From positions 1 through 64,000 of the forward strand of contig JAVBQK010000069.1 of assembly GCA_031549105.1 (NCBI GenBank): a stretch of 64,000 nt of DNA, in the 5' to 3' direction. The DNA comes from Avichristensenella sp031549105 (GTDB lineage: Bacteria; Bacillota; Clostridia; Christensenellales; Aristaeellaceae). The translations under genes and the position numbers were made by a program. Positions 34,054 through 43,466 of the stretch are shown one piece after another (within the stretch, counting starts at the first letter, position 1; every line of letters starts with the position of its first letter). The notes below the pieces were generated by a model that ran no database searches, was not told the DNA's origin, and saw nothing but the letters and a program-made list of their open reading frames with translations.

Positions 34054-36210
34054 CTATTTTCCGTCCTTGCGCATGCTCAGCGCGATGCGCTTGCGCTGCG
34101 CGTCCACCTCCACCACCCACACGGTGACGATGTCGCCCACCTTCGCCACCTCCGACGGGTGCTTGATGAACCGATCCGCCATGCGGGAGATATACACCAG
34201 ACCGTCCTGGTGCACGCCAATATCGACAAACGCGCCGAAATCGATGACGTTGCGGACGGTGCCGGTCAGCTCCATGCCGGGGGTGAGGTCCTTGATATCC
34301 AGCACGTCGGTACGGAGCACCGGCGGCGGCAGGTCGTCGCGCGGGTCGCGGCCCGGCTTCATCAGTTCACGCACCATGTCATTAAGCGTCGGCTCGCCGA
34401 TGCCCAGTTCTTTCGCCAGCGCAGGCGCACCCTTTGCCCCCACGCGCTCGGTCAGGTCGGAGAGCTTGCCGGCCGCGATGTCCTTCTTTGTATAGCCGAG
34501 CGTACCCAGCAGCGCCTCCGCCGCGTCATACGACTCGGGGTGCACGGCGGTGGCGTCCAGCGGATTCTTGCTGGCGGCAACGCGCAGGAACCCCGCGCAC
34601 TGCTCAAACGCCTTGGGGCCCAGCTTGGGCACTTTTTTCAGCTGCGCACGGGTGGCGATGCCGTTTTCCTCGCGGTAGGCGACGATGTTCTTCGCCAGCG
34701 CCGGGCCGATGCCCGCCACGTGTGACAGCAGCGCCGCCGACGCGGTGGATACCTCCACGCCCACAGCGTTCACGCACGATTCCACCACGCCGTCCAGCGC
34801 CTCGGTGAGCTGCGCGTCCTTCAGGTCGTGCTGGTACTGCCCCACGCCGATGGCCTTGGGGTCTATCTTGACCAGCTCCGCCAGCGGGTCCTGCATGCGC
34901 CGCGCGATCGACACCGCGCTGCGCAGTGATACGTCAAACTGCGGAAATTCCTCCGCGCCAAGCTTGGACGCGGAGTACACCGACGCGCCCGCCTCGCTGA
35001 CGATGGCGTACTGCACGCCCTCCGGCAGCGTCGGGAGCAGCTCCGCGATGAACGCTTCTGACTCACGTGAAGCCGTGCCGTTGCCGATGGCGATCGCCGT
35101 GACGCCGTAGCGCTTTACCATGCCTTGGATCAGCACCTTCGCCTGCTCGGCCTGCCGGTCCTGGCCGGGGATGGTGAAAAAGCCCACGCCCGTCTCCAGC
35201 ACCTTGCCGGTGGCATCCACGACCGCCAGCTTACACCCCGTGCGGAAGCCCGGGTCCACGCCCAGCGTCGCGCGGCCCTTGACGGGCGGCTGCATCAGCA
35301 GCTGGCGCAGGTTGTCGGCGAAGACACGTACCGCCGCGGTGCCTGCCTTGTCGGTCAGGTCAGCGCGCAGCTCACGCTCCAGCGAAGGGAAGATCAGCCG
35401 GTCCCACGCATCCTCGGCGGCCATCTTGACCTGTAGGCCGCAGGGGCCGGAATTGCGCACGAACGACTCGTCCAGGATGTGCAGCGCCCTTTCGGCGTCC
35501 ACCAGCACGCGCACACGCAGCCATTCCTCGCGCTCGCCCCGGTTGACGGCGAGCACGCGGTAGCCGGGCAGGCGAAACACCTGCTCGGAAAAGTCATAGT
35601 AGAGGCGGTAGACGCTGTCGCCTTCCTTGGCCTGCTTGCTCTGCAGCACGGCCTGCGCGTTCATCAGCGTGCGGAGCCTGCGGCGGCATTCGGCGTCGTC
35701 GCTCATTGTCTCGGCGATGATGTCGCGTGCGCCAGACAACGCGGTTTCAGCGTCCGGAACCTCTTTCTCAAGGTCAATGAACCGCGCCGCGACTTCCTCC
35801 AGCGGGGCGTCCAGCTTCTGCTGGAGCATCAGCAACGACGCCAGCGGCGCGAGGCCACGCTCCATTGCGATCGTCGCACGGGTGCGGCGCTTGGGCTTGA
35901 ACGGGCGATAAATGTCCTCCAGCTCCGCAAGCGTCGCGGCGGCGGCGAGCGATGCTTTCAGTTCGTCGGTCAGCACGCCCTGCTCGGCCATGGATTTTTC
36001 GATCGCCTCGCGCCTTTTGTCCAGCGCACGGAGCGCGGCGAGCCGCTCGCTCAGTTCCCGCAGCACCTGGTCATCCAGCGATCCGGTGGCCTCTTTGCGG
36101 TAGCGGGCGATGAAGGGGATGGTGTTTCCCTCGTCAATGAGGGCGATAACCGCTTCGACCTGCGCAATGCGCAGGCCGAATTCTTTGGCTAGAATTGTTG
36201 TAATATTCAT
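34054..36210 (-). CDS. tex: Tex-family S1 RNA-binding transcription accessory protein
   Basis: Tex protein of 718 aa, full length. The N-terminal helical region with EATGSLDDQVLRELSERL leads to the YqgF-like RNase H fold (ATLGVDPGFRTGCKLAVVDATG) and helix-hairpin-helix repeats (LLSHVAGIGPALAKNIVAYREENG). The C-terminal S1 domain (GMELTGTVRNVIDFGAFVDIG...) ends the protein. The family binds nucleic acid and affects transcription and toxin expression in several bacteria. Its start overlaps the CNNM gene stop by four bases. It ends with TAG. Confidence 0.94.
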   Translation of the reverse strand: MNITTILAKEFGLRIAQVEAVIALIDEGNTIPFIARYRKEATGSLDDQVLRELSERLAALRALDKRREAIEKSMAEQGVLTDELKASLAAAATLAELEDIYRPFKPKRRTRATIAMERGLAPLASLLMLQQKLDAPLEEVAARFIDLEKEVPDAETALSGARDIIAETMSDDAECRRRLRTLMNAQAVLQSKQAKEGDSVYRLYYDFSEQVFRLPGYRVLAVNRGEREEWLRVRVLVDAERALHILDESFVRNSGPCGLQVKMAAEDAWDRLIFPSLERELRADLTDKAGTAAVRVFADNLRQLLMQPPVKGRATLGVDPGFRTGCKLAVVDATGKVLETGVGFFTIPGQDRQAEQAKVLIQGMVKRYGVTAIAIGNGTASRESEAFIAELLPTLPEGVQYAIVSEAGASVYSASKLGAEEFPQFDVSLRSAVSIARRMQDPLAELVKIDPKAIGVGQYQHDLKDAQLTEALDGVVESCVNAVGVEVSTASAALLSHVAGIGPALAKNIVAYREENGIATRAQLKKVPKLGPKAFEQCAGFLRVAASKNPLDATAVHPESYDAAEALLGTLGYTKKDIAAGKLSDLTERVGAKGAPALAKELGIGEPTLNDMVRELMKPGRDPRDDLPPPVLRTDVLDIKDLTPGMELTGTVRNVIDFGAFVDIGVHQDGLVYISRMADRFIKHPSEVAKVGDIVTVWVVEVDAQRKRIALSMRKDGK

Positions 36211-37541
36211 TCAGCAATTTCCTTGGAGACGAGCGCGCTGTCCACGCGCCGGTCCTCTATTTTTTCTACCTGGATGTGCAGGCCGAAGGCGTTCACCGCC
36301 GGTGTTGCGCCATCCTCGGGGATGGTGCTCATGCGGCTGTATACCAGGCCGCCCAGCGTGTCAAACTCGTCATCCAGTGGGAGATCGACATCCAGCGCCT
36401 CGCCCAGAGTTTCCAGGTCCACGCCGCCGCTGACACGCCAGAGGTTATCCTCCAGCTGTGCGATCTCTGTTTCCTCCAGCGGGTCGAACTCGTCGAAGAT
36501 GTCGCCGACGATTTCCTCCAGCAGGTCCTCCATGGTGACGATGCCGCTGGTGCCGCCGTATTCGTCCACGATGACGGCCATGTGGGTCTTCTTTTTCTGC
36601 ATGTCGCGCAGCAGCGTGTCGGCTCTGACGGTCTCGGGCACAAAGTATGCCGGGCGAATCAGGTCCTTGAGCGGCCGAGGCGTGCCATCCTGCGTATTGA
36701 GCAGGTAGTCCCGCGTGTTCAGCGTGCCGACGATGTCATCCATGTCTTCATCGTAGACCGGGAAGCGGGAGAAGCCCGTCTCGCGGATGGTCTTTATGAT
36801 ATCCTCGGGCGTGCCGTTGATGGAGATGGCGGACATGTCCGTGCGATGCACCATTACATCTTCGGCCACCTGGTTGTTAAACTCGAATATGTTCTCGATC
36901 AGCTCAGCCTCGGCCGCCTCAATGGCGCCGTTTTCCTCGCCGATGTCCACCATCATGCGGATACCCTCTTCGGTGATCTCATCAGGATTGCTATCAGTTT
37001 TGATACCGAAGAGCTTGAGCACGAAGTTGGTGGAGGCGGAGAGAAACCATATGACGGGCTTTAGCCCAACCGTAAGCACGCGGATTACGCCGGAGGCGAA
37101 GGACGCCACCTTGTATGCGTAGTTCATCGCGATGCGCTTGGGCACCAGTTCGCCAAGGACCAGGGTAAAGTACGACAGGATCATGGTAATCAAAAGTACA
37201 CAGACGGTTTCCATCGTGGCGCGGCTCATGAACGTGATGCCCCAGCCGATCAGCACATCCGCCAGGCGGCCACCAAAGTTGCTGGCCGCGAAGGCGCTGC
37301 CGAGGAAGCCTGCCAGCGTGATGCCAATTTGGATGGTAGACAAAAACTGCGAAGGTGATTGCACCATCGAAAGCAGCGCTGCGGCCTTTCTATCGCCGCC
37401 GTCTATTTGTCTTTTCAGCTTGTTTTCATTCAGTGACAGGACCGCGATTTCGGTCGCGGCAAAGAACGCGTTGAGAAGAATGAGTACCCCCTGCAACAGC
37501 AAACTGCCCCATATAGGGTCGGGTACGTCGCTAGGCAACAA
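36207..37541 (-). CDS. CNNM/HlyC-CorC family membrane protein
   Basis: Protein of 444 aa with a DUF21 (CNNM) transmembrane domain at about residues 10-200 (LNAFFAATEIAVLSLNENKL is diagnostic). A CBS-domain pair follows at about 215-335 (VMVHRTDMSAI...), then a CorC_HlyC domain at the C terminus. Family members transport or regulate magnesium and other divalent cations. The only credible start is TTG at 37541, five bases after AAAGGGGG. tex overlaps its end, so the two are coupled, with HAD and URO-D genes downstream. Confidence 0.9.
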   Translation of the reverse strand: MLPSDVPDPIWGSLLLQGVLILLNAFFAATEIAVLSLNENKLKRQIDGGDRKAAALLSMVQSPSQFLSTIQIGITLAGFLGSAFAASNFGGRLADVLIGWGITFMSRATMETVCVLLITMILSYFTLVLGELVPKRIAMNYAYKVASFASGVIRVLTVGLKPVIWFLSASTNFVLKLFGIKTDSNPDEITEEGIRMMVDIGEENGAIEAAEAELIENIFEFNNQVAEDVMVHRTDMSAISINGTPEDIIKTIRETGFSRFPVYDEDMDDIVGTLNTRDYLLNTQDGTPRPLKDLIRPAYFVPETVRADTLLRDMQKKKTHMAVIVDEYGGTSGIVTMEDLLEEIVGDIFDEFDPLEETEIAQLEDNLWRVSGGVDLETLGEALDVDLPLDDEFDTLGGLVYSRMSTIPEDGATPAVNAFGLHIQVEKIEDRRVDSALVSKEIAE

Positions 37542-37577
37542 TGATTCCCCCTTTGTTTAATAAGCAATCTAATATTC

Positions 37578-37586
37578 ATTATATCA
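37578..37586 (-). promoter_or_regulatory. Extended -10 promoter for the CNNM-tex operon
   Basis: On the minus strand TGA-TATAAT forms an extended -10 box about 37 bases before the TTG start. No good -35 hexamer is seen. Confidence 0.5.
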
Positions 37587-37737
37587 CAAGCTCTGCTAAA
37601 ATGGAACCGGGAAGCATAAATTGCGTACGGTTTTGTTTTCTGCCCAAAAAAATCCGGTTCGATTGCATTTCAATATGGTTTATGCTATCGTAGTATGGGT
37701 AAAACGCAGTTATTTATACACTGGACGGCAATTTCAT

Positions 37738-37754
37738 CCGCACTGTCAGTGCGG
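37738..37754. promoter_or_regulatory. Perfect palindrome in the leader of the peptide-uptake operon
   Basis: CCGCACTG-T-CAGTGCGG is a perfect 8-bp inverted repeat 51 bases before the substrate-binding protein start codon. It may be an operator or a 5' leader hairpin; the flanks carry no T run, so it is not a classic terminator. Confidence 0.45.
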
Positions 37755-37804
37755 TGAGATAGAAACCTCGTGGCACCAACCCCGACATTAAAGGAGGTTA
37801 CACA

Positions 37805-39679
37805 ATGAGGCGTTTTCTGGCATTGATCCTGGGCGTAACCATGCTGCTGTCCCTGGCCGTTCCCTCGGCGCTCGCGACGGGCGACACCTACCGGATCCTG
37901 TATTCGGGCGAACTGACCACCCTCAACTACCTGATTACCGGTACGACGAATGAGTTTGCGCAGGCCGCAAACATGATCGACACGTTGGTCGAGTATGACA
38001 ACCTGGGCCAGGTGAAGCCCTCGCTGGCAGAGTCCTGGGAAGTCAGCGAAGACGGCCTGACCTGGACGTTCCACATCCGCGAGGGCGCCAAGTGGGTGGA
38101 TAACACCGGCGCGCCCGTTGCCGATGTGACCGCGCCCGACTTTGTCGCCGCGGCCAAGTACATCCTGGACGCGCAGAACGCATCCGACACCGCCAGCATC
38201 ATTTACGATGTGGTTGCTGGCGCGGAAGAGTACTACAACGGCACCGCCACCCCCGAGGAAGGCAAGGAGGCCGCCCCGGTGATGGAATGGGATACCGTGG
38301 GCATCAAGGCGGTAGACGACTACACGCTCACCTATGAGCTGAAGCAGCCGGTCCCCTATTTCCTGTCGATGACCACCTACGTCTGCTTCATGCCGGTGTA
38401 CGAGCCGTTCCTGCTGGAACAGGGCGAAAACTTCGGCGTGCCGACGAGCAATGGCGCCATCCTATACTGCGGCGCGTACTACCTCAGCGAGTTCCAGCCG
38501 CAGGAAAAGCGCACGCTGACCAAGAACGCCACCAACTGGGACGCTGACCGCGTCTATCTGGAAGAAATCCAGTACATCTTTAATAAGGAAGCCTCCACCG
38601 TGTCGCCGGAAATGTTCCTACGCGGCGAGGTTGACGTGTCGGGCATCTCCTCCGCGATCGCGCGCGAGTGGCTGGCCGATCCGGTCAAAGCGGAGTACAT
38701 TCGCCCCTATCGCCAGGATGGCTTCTACTCCTACTTCTACGCCTTTGACTTCCAGCCGACCTTTGACGCCGCCTACGAGCCGGACAACTGGCTGAAGGCT
38801 GCGAACAACGAGAACTTCCGCAAGGCGTTCTATTACGGGTTTGACCGCATCAAGGCCAACCTGATCAACGAGCCGGAGAATCCGGAATCCATCACCTACA
38901 ACACCATCACCCCGCCGCTGTTCGTCGACTATGGCGGAGAGGACTATGTGTCCATGGGCGCGCTGGCCCCGATCACCGCGCTGGGCTTGGCCACCTATGA
39001 CGAAGCGAAGGCGCTGGAATACCGCGACGCGGCCAAGAAAGAACTGGAAGCCGAAGGCGTCACGTTCCCGGTCAAGGCCCTGATGGTATACAACCCCAAC
39101 GTCAGCGACTGGGCCGAGGAGTGCGAGGTTGTCGAGCAGCAGCTGGAAGCCCTGCTGGGCACCGACTTCATCGACTTCATCATCGAAGCCGGCCCCTCCA
39201 CGGGCTTCCTAACCGAGACGCGCCGCGCAGGCAAGTATGCGTTCCTCAAGTGCAACTGGGGCCCCGACTACGCCGACCCGCAGACCTACACGGAACCCTT
39301 TTCCGTGGACAACAGCTATAACTTCATGGACAAGGGCTGGACGCAGGTAGACGAGAACGGCGAGAAGTTGATTGACCAGTACTACGCGCTGGTGGACGCG
39401 GCCATGGCCATCACCGGCGACATCGAGGCCCGCTATCTGGCGTTTGCCGAGGCGGAAGCCTTCCTGATCGACCATGCGGTCATCATCCCGTTCGGCTTTG
39501 GCGCCGGCGGATACTACGCGGCCCGCGTCAACCCCTTCGAGAGCCAGTACGCGCCGTTCGGCATTTCGCGCGACCGGTTCAAGGGCCAGCACCTGCTTGA
39601 CCATCCGATGAACACGGACGAATACTACGACGAGTTCGACAAGTGGCTGGAGGAGCGCGCCGCGATCGCGGGCAAGTAA
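37805..39679 (+). CDS. ABC transporter substrate-binding protein, family 5 (peptide type)
   Basis: Exported binding protein of 624 aa of the OppA/DppA SBP_bac_5 family. A signal peptide (FLALILGVTMLLSLAVPSALATG) ends in an A-x-A-like site and has no Cys, so it is not a lipoprotein. The mature protein starts with YRILYSGELTTLNYLITGT. The family region SLAESWEVSEDGLTWTFHIREGAKW is clear at about residues 68-95. AAAGGAGG stands seven bases before the ATG. Two permease and two ATPase genes follow, separated from it only by a repeat cluster. Peptides are the expected ligand; murein peptides are suggested by the peptidase genes downstream. Confidence 0.9.
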   Translation: MRRFLALILGVTMLLSLAVPSALATGDTYRILYSGELTTLNYLITGTTNEFAQAANMIDTLVEYDNLGQVKPSLAESWEVSEDGLTWTFHIREGAKWVDNTGAPVADVTAPDFVAAAKYILDAQNASDTASIIYDVVAGAEEYYNGTATPEEGKEAAPVMEWDTVGIKAVDDYTLTYELKQPVPYFLSMTTYVCFMPVYEPFLLEQGENFGVPTSNGAILYCGAYYLSEFQPQEKRTLTKNATNWDADRVYLEEIQYIFNKEASTVSPEMFLRGEVDVSGISSAIAREWLADPVKAEYIRPYRQDGFYSYFYAFDFQPTFDAAYEPDNWLKAANNENFRKAFYYGFDRIKANLINEPENPESITYNTITPPLFVDYGGEDYVSMGALAPITALGLATYDEAKALEYRDAAKKELEAEGVTFPVKALMVYNPNVSDWAEECEVVEQQLEALLGTDFIDFIIEAGPSTGFLTETRRAGKYAFLKCNWGPDYADPQTYTEPFSVDNSYNFMDKGWTQVDENGEKLIDQYYALVDAAMAITGDIEARYLAFAEAEAFLIDHAVIIPFGFGAGGYYAARVNPFESQYAPFGISRDRFKGQHLLDHPMNTDEYYDEFDKWLEERAAIAGK

Positions 39680-39734
39680 GCTTCTTCCCCCGCACGGTCG
39701 TGCGCGTTGGTTCCCGAGGGACTGTTGGGGTGGG

Positions 39735-39945
39735 TACGAAGGAAAGAAACGCCAAGGGGCTTTGCCCCTTGGATCCCCACCAAAGGGCAAGGCCCTTTGG
39801 AAACCCAACATTTCGCCGCACGGCGGGAGGGATTTCATTGCGATAAATCCACCTGCCCACAGGCGAAATGTCGGAGGTACAGGAGGCAAGGCCTCCTGGC
39901 AGGGGGGTCTGGGGGGACAGCGTCCCTCTTCGTCCCCTCCCCCGG
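39735..39945. repeat. Mosaic intergenic repeat cluster, copy 8, inside the uptake operon
   Basis: CCAAGGGGC-TTT-GCCCCTTGG is at 39752-39772 and CCAAAGGGC-AAG-GCCCTTTGG at 39780-39800. A TTTCGCC/GGCGAAATG pair and AGGAGGC-AAG-GCCTCCT follow. The 335-base gap between the binding-protein and permease genes holds nothing else I can support. The strong hairpins could make the binding protein more abundant than the permeases. Confidence 0.8.
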
Positions 39946-40014
39946 CAGCCCCTTCCCGGTATTGCCGCACTATCATCGGAGCGTTAGCGCTCCCCTTACG
40001 GAGGGGTGACCGGC

Positions 40015-40974
40015 GTGTTTAAGTATGTTGTAAAGCGCCTCGGCGCGGCGGTTCTCACGCTGTTTCTGATCATCACGGTGGTGTTTGTTCTTGTACGCCA
40101 GATGCCCATTGAGGGCTACTTCGACAACTATGACAAGCTCGCGCCCGCTGTCATCCAGGCAAAGCTGGTGCAGATGGGGCTGACCGATCCCGTTCCCGTC
40201 CAACTCAAAAACTTCTTTGTCAATCTATTTCAAGGCAATCTGGGCACGTCCGCGCGCTACAGCGTCGGCACGTCCATTACCAGCATCATCGCGAAAAAAG
40301 CGCCTCTGTCCATGACGCTAGGACTTCTGTCCATGGCGGTTTCGCTCACCCTGGGCATTCCGCTGGGGGCGGCGATGGCGCGTTCCAAGTCCCGCGCAAC
40401 AAGGCTTGACAAGGTGTGGGATAGGTTTGGTACGGCGTTCATTGTGTTCATCACCGCGGTGCCCGCGGCGGTGTACCATATCTTCATCCAGGCGTATGGC
40501 TCCAAATGGTTCGGCGTATCCATGCTCTTTGACCGGAACAACATTACCACCTGGATTCTGCCGATCTTCTCCATGTCGCTGGGCGGCATCGCGTACTACG
40601 CGATGTGGCTGCGGCGCTACATGGTCGATGAAATGAACAAGGACTATGTCAAGCTCGCCCGCGCCAAGGGCGTCGCAAACCAGAAAATTACCATGCGGCA
40701 CGTGTTCCGCAACGCGTTCGTGCCGATGATCCAGTACATCCCCAACTCCATCCTGTACACGGTCGTGGGGTCCATCTATGTAGAGTCGCTTTAGTCCATC
40801 CCCGGCATGGGCGGCCTGCTCGTGGACGTGATCACCAGGCAGGACAACCCGATGGTGCAGATCCTGGTGATGATCTACTCCAGCATCGGTATCGTGGGCC
40901 TGCTCCTGGGTGACCTGCTCATGGTCACGATTGACCCGCGCATCAGCTTTGCCAAGAAGGAGGGTTCGCGATAA
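40015..40974 (+). pseudogene. oppB: OppB-type ABC permease interrupted by an in-frame amber codon
   Basis: Peptide-transport permease whose frame would be 319 codons, broken by TAG at codon 260 (40792-40794). Before the stop it reads as a normal OppB/DppB: N-terminal helix YVVKRLGAAVLTLFLIITVV, then the conserved EAA loop KLARAKGVANQKITMRHVFRNAFVPM. After the stop the frame continues as SIPGMGGLLVDVITRQDNPM, a last transmembrane helix, and DPRISFAKKEGSR, which is the normal family C terminus. The stop stands exactly where relatives have an aromatic residue before SIPG. A GTG start at 40015 lies eight bases after GGAGGGG. The final TAA overlaps the next ATG (TAATG), so coupling to oppC is intact. 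Nonsense mutation, read-through or sequencing error are all possible. Confidence 0.8.
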
Positions 40975-42407
40975 TGTGGAGCCCAAATAAGGCGAAGAAG
41001 CAAACCCTGGAAAATTCAGTGCAGAAGGCGGTTGCGGAGCGCATTGAGGCCGAGGACGCGATGTTCGTCGCCGCGCCGTATGATGACGCAGCGGCCGAGC
41101 GCACCGGCTACTCCAACTATTCCTATTGGGGCAGCACGTTCCGTGTGTTCCTCAAGAACAAGGTGGCCGTGGGGCTTTTATGCGTGCTGGTGGTGATCGT
41201 GCTGTTCACATTCATCCAGCCGCTGTTGCCGGGCCAGTATGAGGCACTGAAGATCGTCAATCACCCGATTACCAAGATGCAGCTTTCAAACGTCTCCCCC
41301 TCCACCACCACGGTGAAGAACACCGCGCCGGCCGGCACGGAATTCGTCGTCACGCGGATGCTAGGGCACGAAGGCTGGACAGCCGTCACCAATGTGCAGA
41401 TGGTCGTCCCCAGGCGCGAGAAGATGGAGGCGATTGAGTACATCCCCCAGGACAAGGCGACGGGCGAGGCCTCCTGGCTGCGCGTGCGCTACGGCGACAC
41501 GGAAGGGTATGTCATCAACGACTTCACCACCAAGATGAAGGTGCCCGATGACCCCACCGCCGTGCCGTATGAGACGTTCTCCAACTTCCCGATCAATATT
41601 TTCCTCTCGCCCGAGGACTACACCGAGAGTGGGCACGAGCTATTCGTGGAGACGGCCAGCCTTACGCTGTCGGAGGACGGCAAGAGCGCCGTCACGAACG
41701 AAGCGGTGCAGCTGCGCATTCTGCCGTCGGAGATGCCGTTCATCTTCGGCACCAACAACACCGGGCAGGACCTGTGGTCGCTGGTATGGTCCGGCACGCG
41801 CACGTCGCTGTTCATCGGGTTCATGGTGGCGCTGGTGGAGGCGTTCGTGGGCATCCTGGTGGGCGTACTGTGGGGCTATGTGCGGCAGCTGGATAGAATC
41901 ATGACGGAGATCTACAACGTGGTGGACAACATCCCCACCACCATCGTGCTGATCCTGTTCTCGTATATCATGCGGCCGGGCATCTCCACGCTGATTTTTG
42001 CGATGTGCCTGACGAGCTGGGTGGGCATGGCGCGGTTCATCCGCAACCAGATCGTCATCATCCGCGACCGCGACTACAACCTTGCGTCCCGGTGCCTGGG
42101 CACCAGCACGTTCCGCATCATCTCCAAGAACCTGCTGCCGTATCTGGTATCGGTCATCATGCTGCGCATGGCGCTGGCGATCCCCTACGCGATCGGCAGT
42201 GAGGTGTTCATCACCTACATCGGCCTGGGCCTGCCGGTCAGCCTGCCGTCGCTCGGCAACCTGATCAACATCGGCCGGAAGCTTGTTTCCACCTCACAGA
42301 GCTATCAGCTCATCTTCCCCACGATTGTGCTGTCCATCGTGACCATCTCCTTCTACATCATCGGCAACGCATTCGCCGATGCCGCTGACCCCAAGAACCA
42401 CGTGTAA
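40974..42407 (+). CDS. oppC: OppC-type ABC permease with large extracytoplasmic insert
   Basis: Peptide ABC permease of 477 aa, about 170 residues longer than a usual OppC. The first helix (VAVGLLCVLVVIVLFTFIQ) is at about residue 65. An insert of about 160 residues follows, with a segment WLRVRYGDTEGYVINDF that looks like a bacterial SH3 fold. The normal permease core then resumes at FIFGTNNTGQDLWSLVWSGTRTSLFIG. The EAA loop is CLGTSTFRIISKNLLPYLVS. It would lie on the outside of the membrane and could contact the binding protein or cell wall. The gene begins in the TAATG of the interrupted oppB and is followed by two ATPase genes. Confidence 0.88.
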   Translation: MWSPNKAKKQTLENSVQKAVAERIEAEDAMFVAAPYDDAAAERTGYSNYSYWGSTFRVFLKNKVAVGLLCVLVVIVLFTFIQPLLPGQYEALKIVNHPITKMQLSNVSPSTTTVKNTAPAGTEFVVTRMLGHEGWTAVTNVQMVVPRREKMEAIEYIPQDKATGEASWLRVRYGDTEGYVINDFTTKMKVPDDPTAVPYETFSNFPINIFLSPEDYTESGHELFVETASLTLSEDGKSAVTNEAVQLRILPSEMPFIFGTNNTGQDLWSLVWSGTRTSLFIGFMVALVEAFVGILVGVLWGYVRQLDRIMTEIYNVVDNIPTTIVLILFSYIMRPGISTLIFAMCLTSWVGMARFIRNQIVIIRDRDYNLASRCLGTSTFRIISKNLLPYLVSVIMLRMALAIPYAIGSEVFITYIGLGLPVSLPSLGNLINIGRKLVSTSQSYQLIFPTIVLSIVTISFYIIGNAFADAADPKNHV

Positions 42408-42422
42408 AGGGGGCTCAAATCC

Positions 42423-43466
42423 ATGGAAAAAATCCTGACGGTAAGCGACCTGGAAGTAAAGTTCAGCCTGCGCGGGCAGGTACTGACGGCGATCCGCGGC
42501 GCATCGCTGGAACTGAACAAGGGCGAGAGCCTGGCCATCGTGGGCGAGAGTGGGTCGGGCAAGAGCGTGTTCGTCAAATCGTTCATGGGCATGCTGGACA
42601 AAAACGGCTGGATCAGCAGCGGTTCGATCGTCTATGGCGGAAAGGACCTTGCGCAGTTCCAGACTGAAAACGAGTGGCTGACCATCCGCGGCAAGGAAAT
42701 GGCGATGGTCATGCAGGACCCGATGACCAGCCTGAACCCGCTCAAGACCATCGGCGCTCAGATCGGCGAGGCGATCAAGCTTCACCAGGGGCTTACCGGC
42801 CCGGCGCTGAAGAAGGCCGTCATCGAGATGCTGGTGGATGTGGGCATTAACAACCCCGAACACCGCGCCAAGCAGTACCCGCACGAGTTCTCCGGCGGCA
42901 TGCGCCAGCGCGTCGTCATCGCGATCGCGATGGCGTGCCGGCCGAAAATCCTCATCTGCGACGAACCGACGACCGCGCTGGATGTGACGATCCAGGCGCA
43001 GATCCTCGATCTGATCAAGGCGCTGAAAAAGAAATACGACCTGACGACCGTCTACATCACGCACGACCTGGGCGTCGTCGCCAACGTATCCGACCGCATC
43101 GCGGTGATGTACGCGGGCGACATCGTCGAGATTGGCACGGCCGAGGAAGTGTTCTACGAGCCGGCGCACCCCTACACCTGGGCGCTGCTCTCCTCGCTGC
43201 CGCAGCTGGGCATCAAGGGCCAGCCGCGTTACTCGATCAAGGGCACGCCGCCGAACCTGTTCAACGAGATCAAGGGCGACGCGTTCGCCCCCAGGAACCC
43301 CAATGCGCTCCAGGTGGACTTTGAGGTGCGGCCGCCGTACTTCACCATCTCCCCCTCGCACAAGGCGCGCACCTGGCTGCTGGACCCCCGCGCGCCCAAG
43401 GTAACGCCGCCCACCGTCATCCAGAACCTCAAGGGCGCAACGGGAGGTAGCACGCATGGAAAATAA
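42423..43466 (+). CDS. oppD: Oligopeptide ABC transporter ATP-binding protein (OppD type)
   Basis: ATPase of 347 aa. Walker A is GESGSGKS, the signature FSGGMRQRVVIA, Walker B ILICDEPTTALD, and the H-loop YITHDLGVVA. The C-terminal oligopeptide-transporter extension (VFYEPAHPYTWALLSSLPQLG) is present. It is the usual partner of OppF, whose start lies 11 bases inside its end. Opp versus Dpp specificity cannot be told from the ATPase. Confidence 0.92.
   Translation: MEKILTVSDLEVKFSLRGQVLTAIRGASLELNKGESLAIVGESGSGKSVFVKSFMGMLDKNGWISSGSIVYGGKDLAQFQTENEWLTIRGKEMAMVMQDPMTSLNPLKTIGAQIGEAIKLHQGLTGPALKKAVIEMLVDVGINNPEHRAKQYPHEFSGGMRQRVVIAIAMACRPKILICDEPTTALDVTIQAQILDLIKALKKKYDLTTVYITHDLGVVANVSDRIAVMYAGDIVEIGTAEEVFYEPAHPYTWALLSSLPQLGIKGQPRYSIKGTPPNLFNEIKGDAFAPRNPNALQVDFEVRPPYFTISPSHKARTWLLDPRAPKVTPPTVIQNLKGATGGSTHGK

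Noticed and set aside
40015..40974. Genome-wide reassignment of TAG to an amino acid.
   Set aside because: ftsA, GH65, tex, the XRE regulator, the hybrid kinase and rbgA all end naturally at TAG at the family-typical C terminus.
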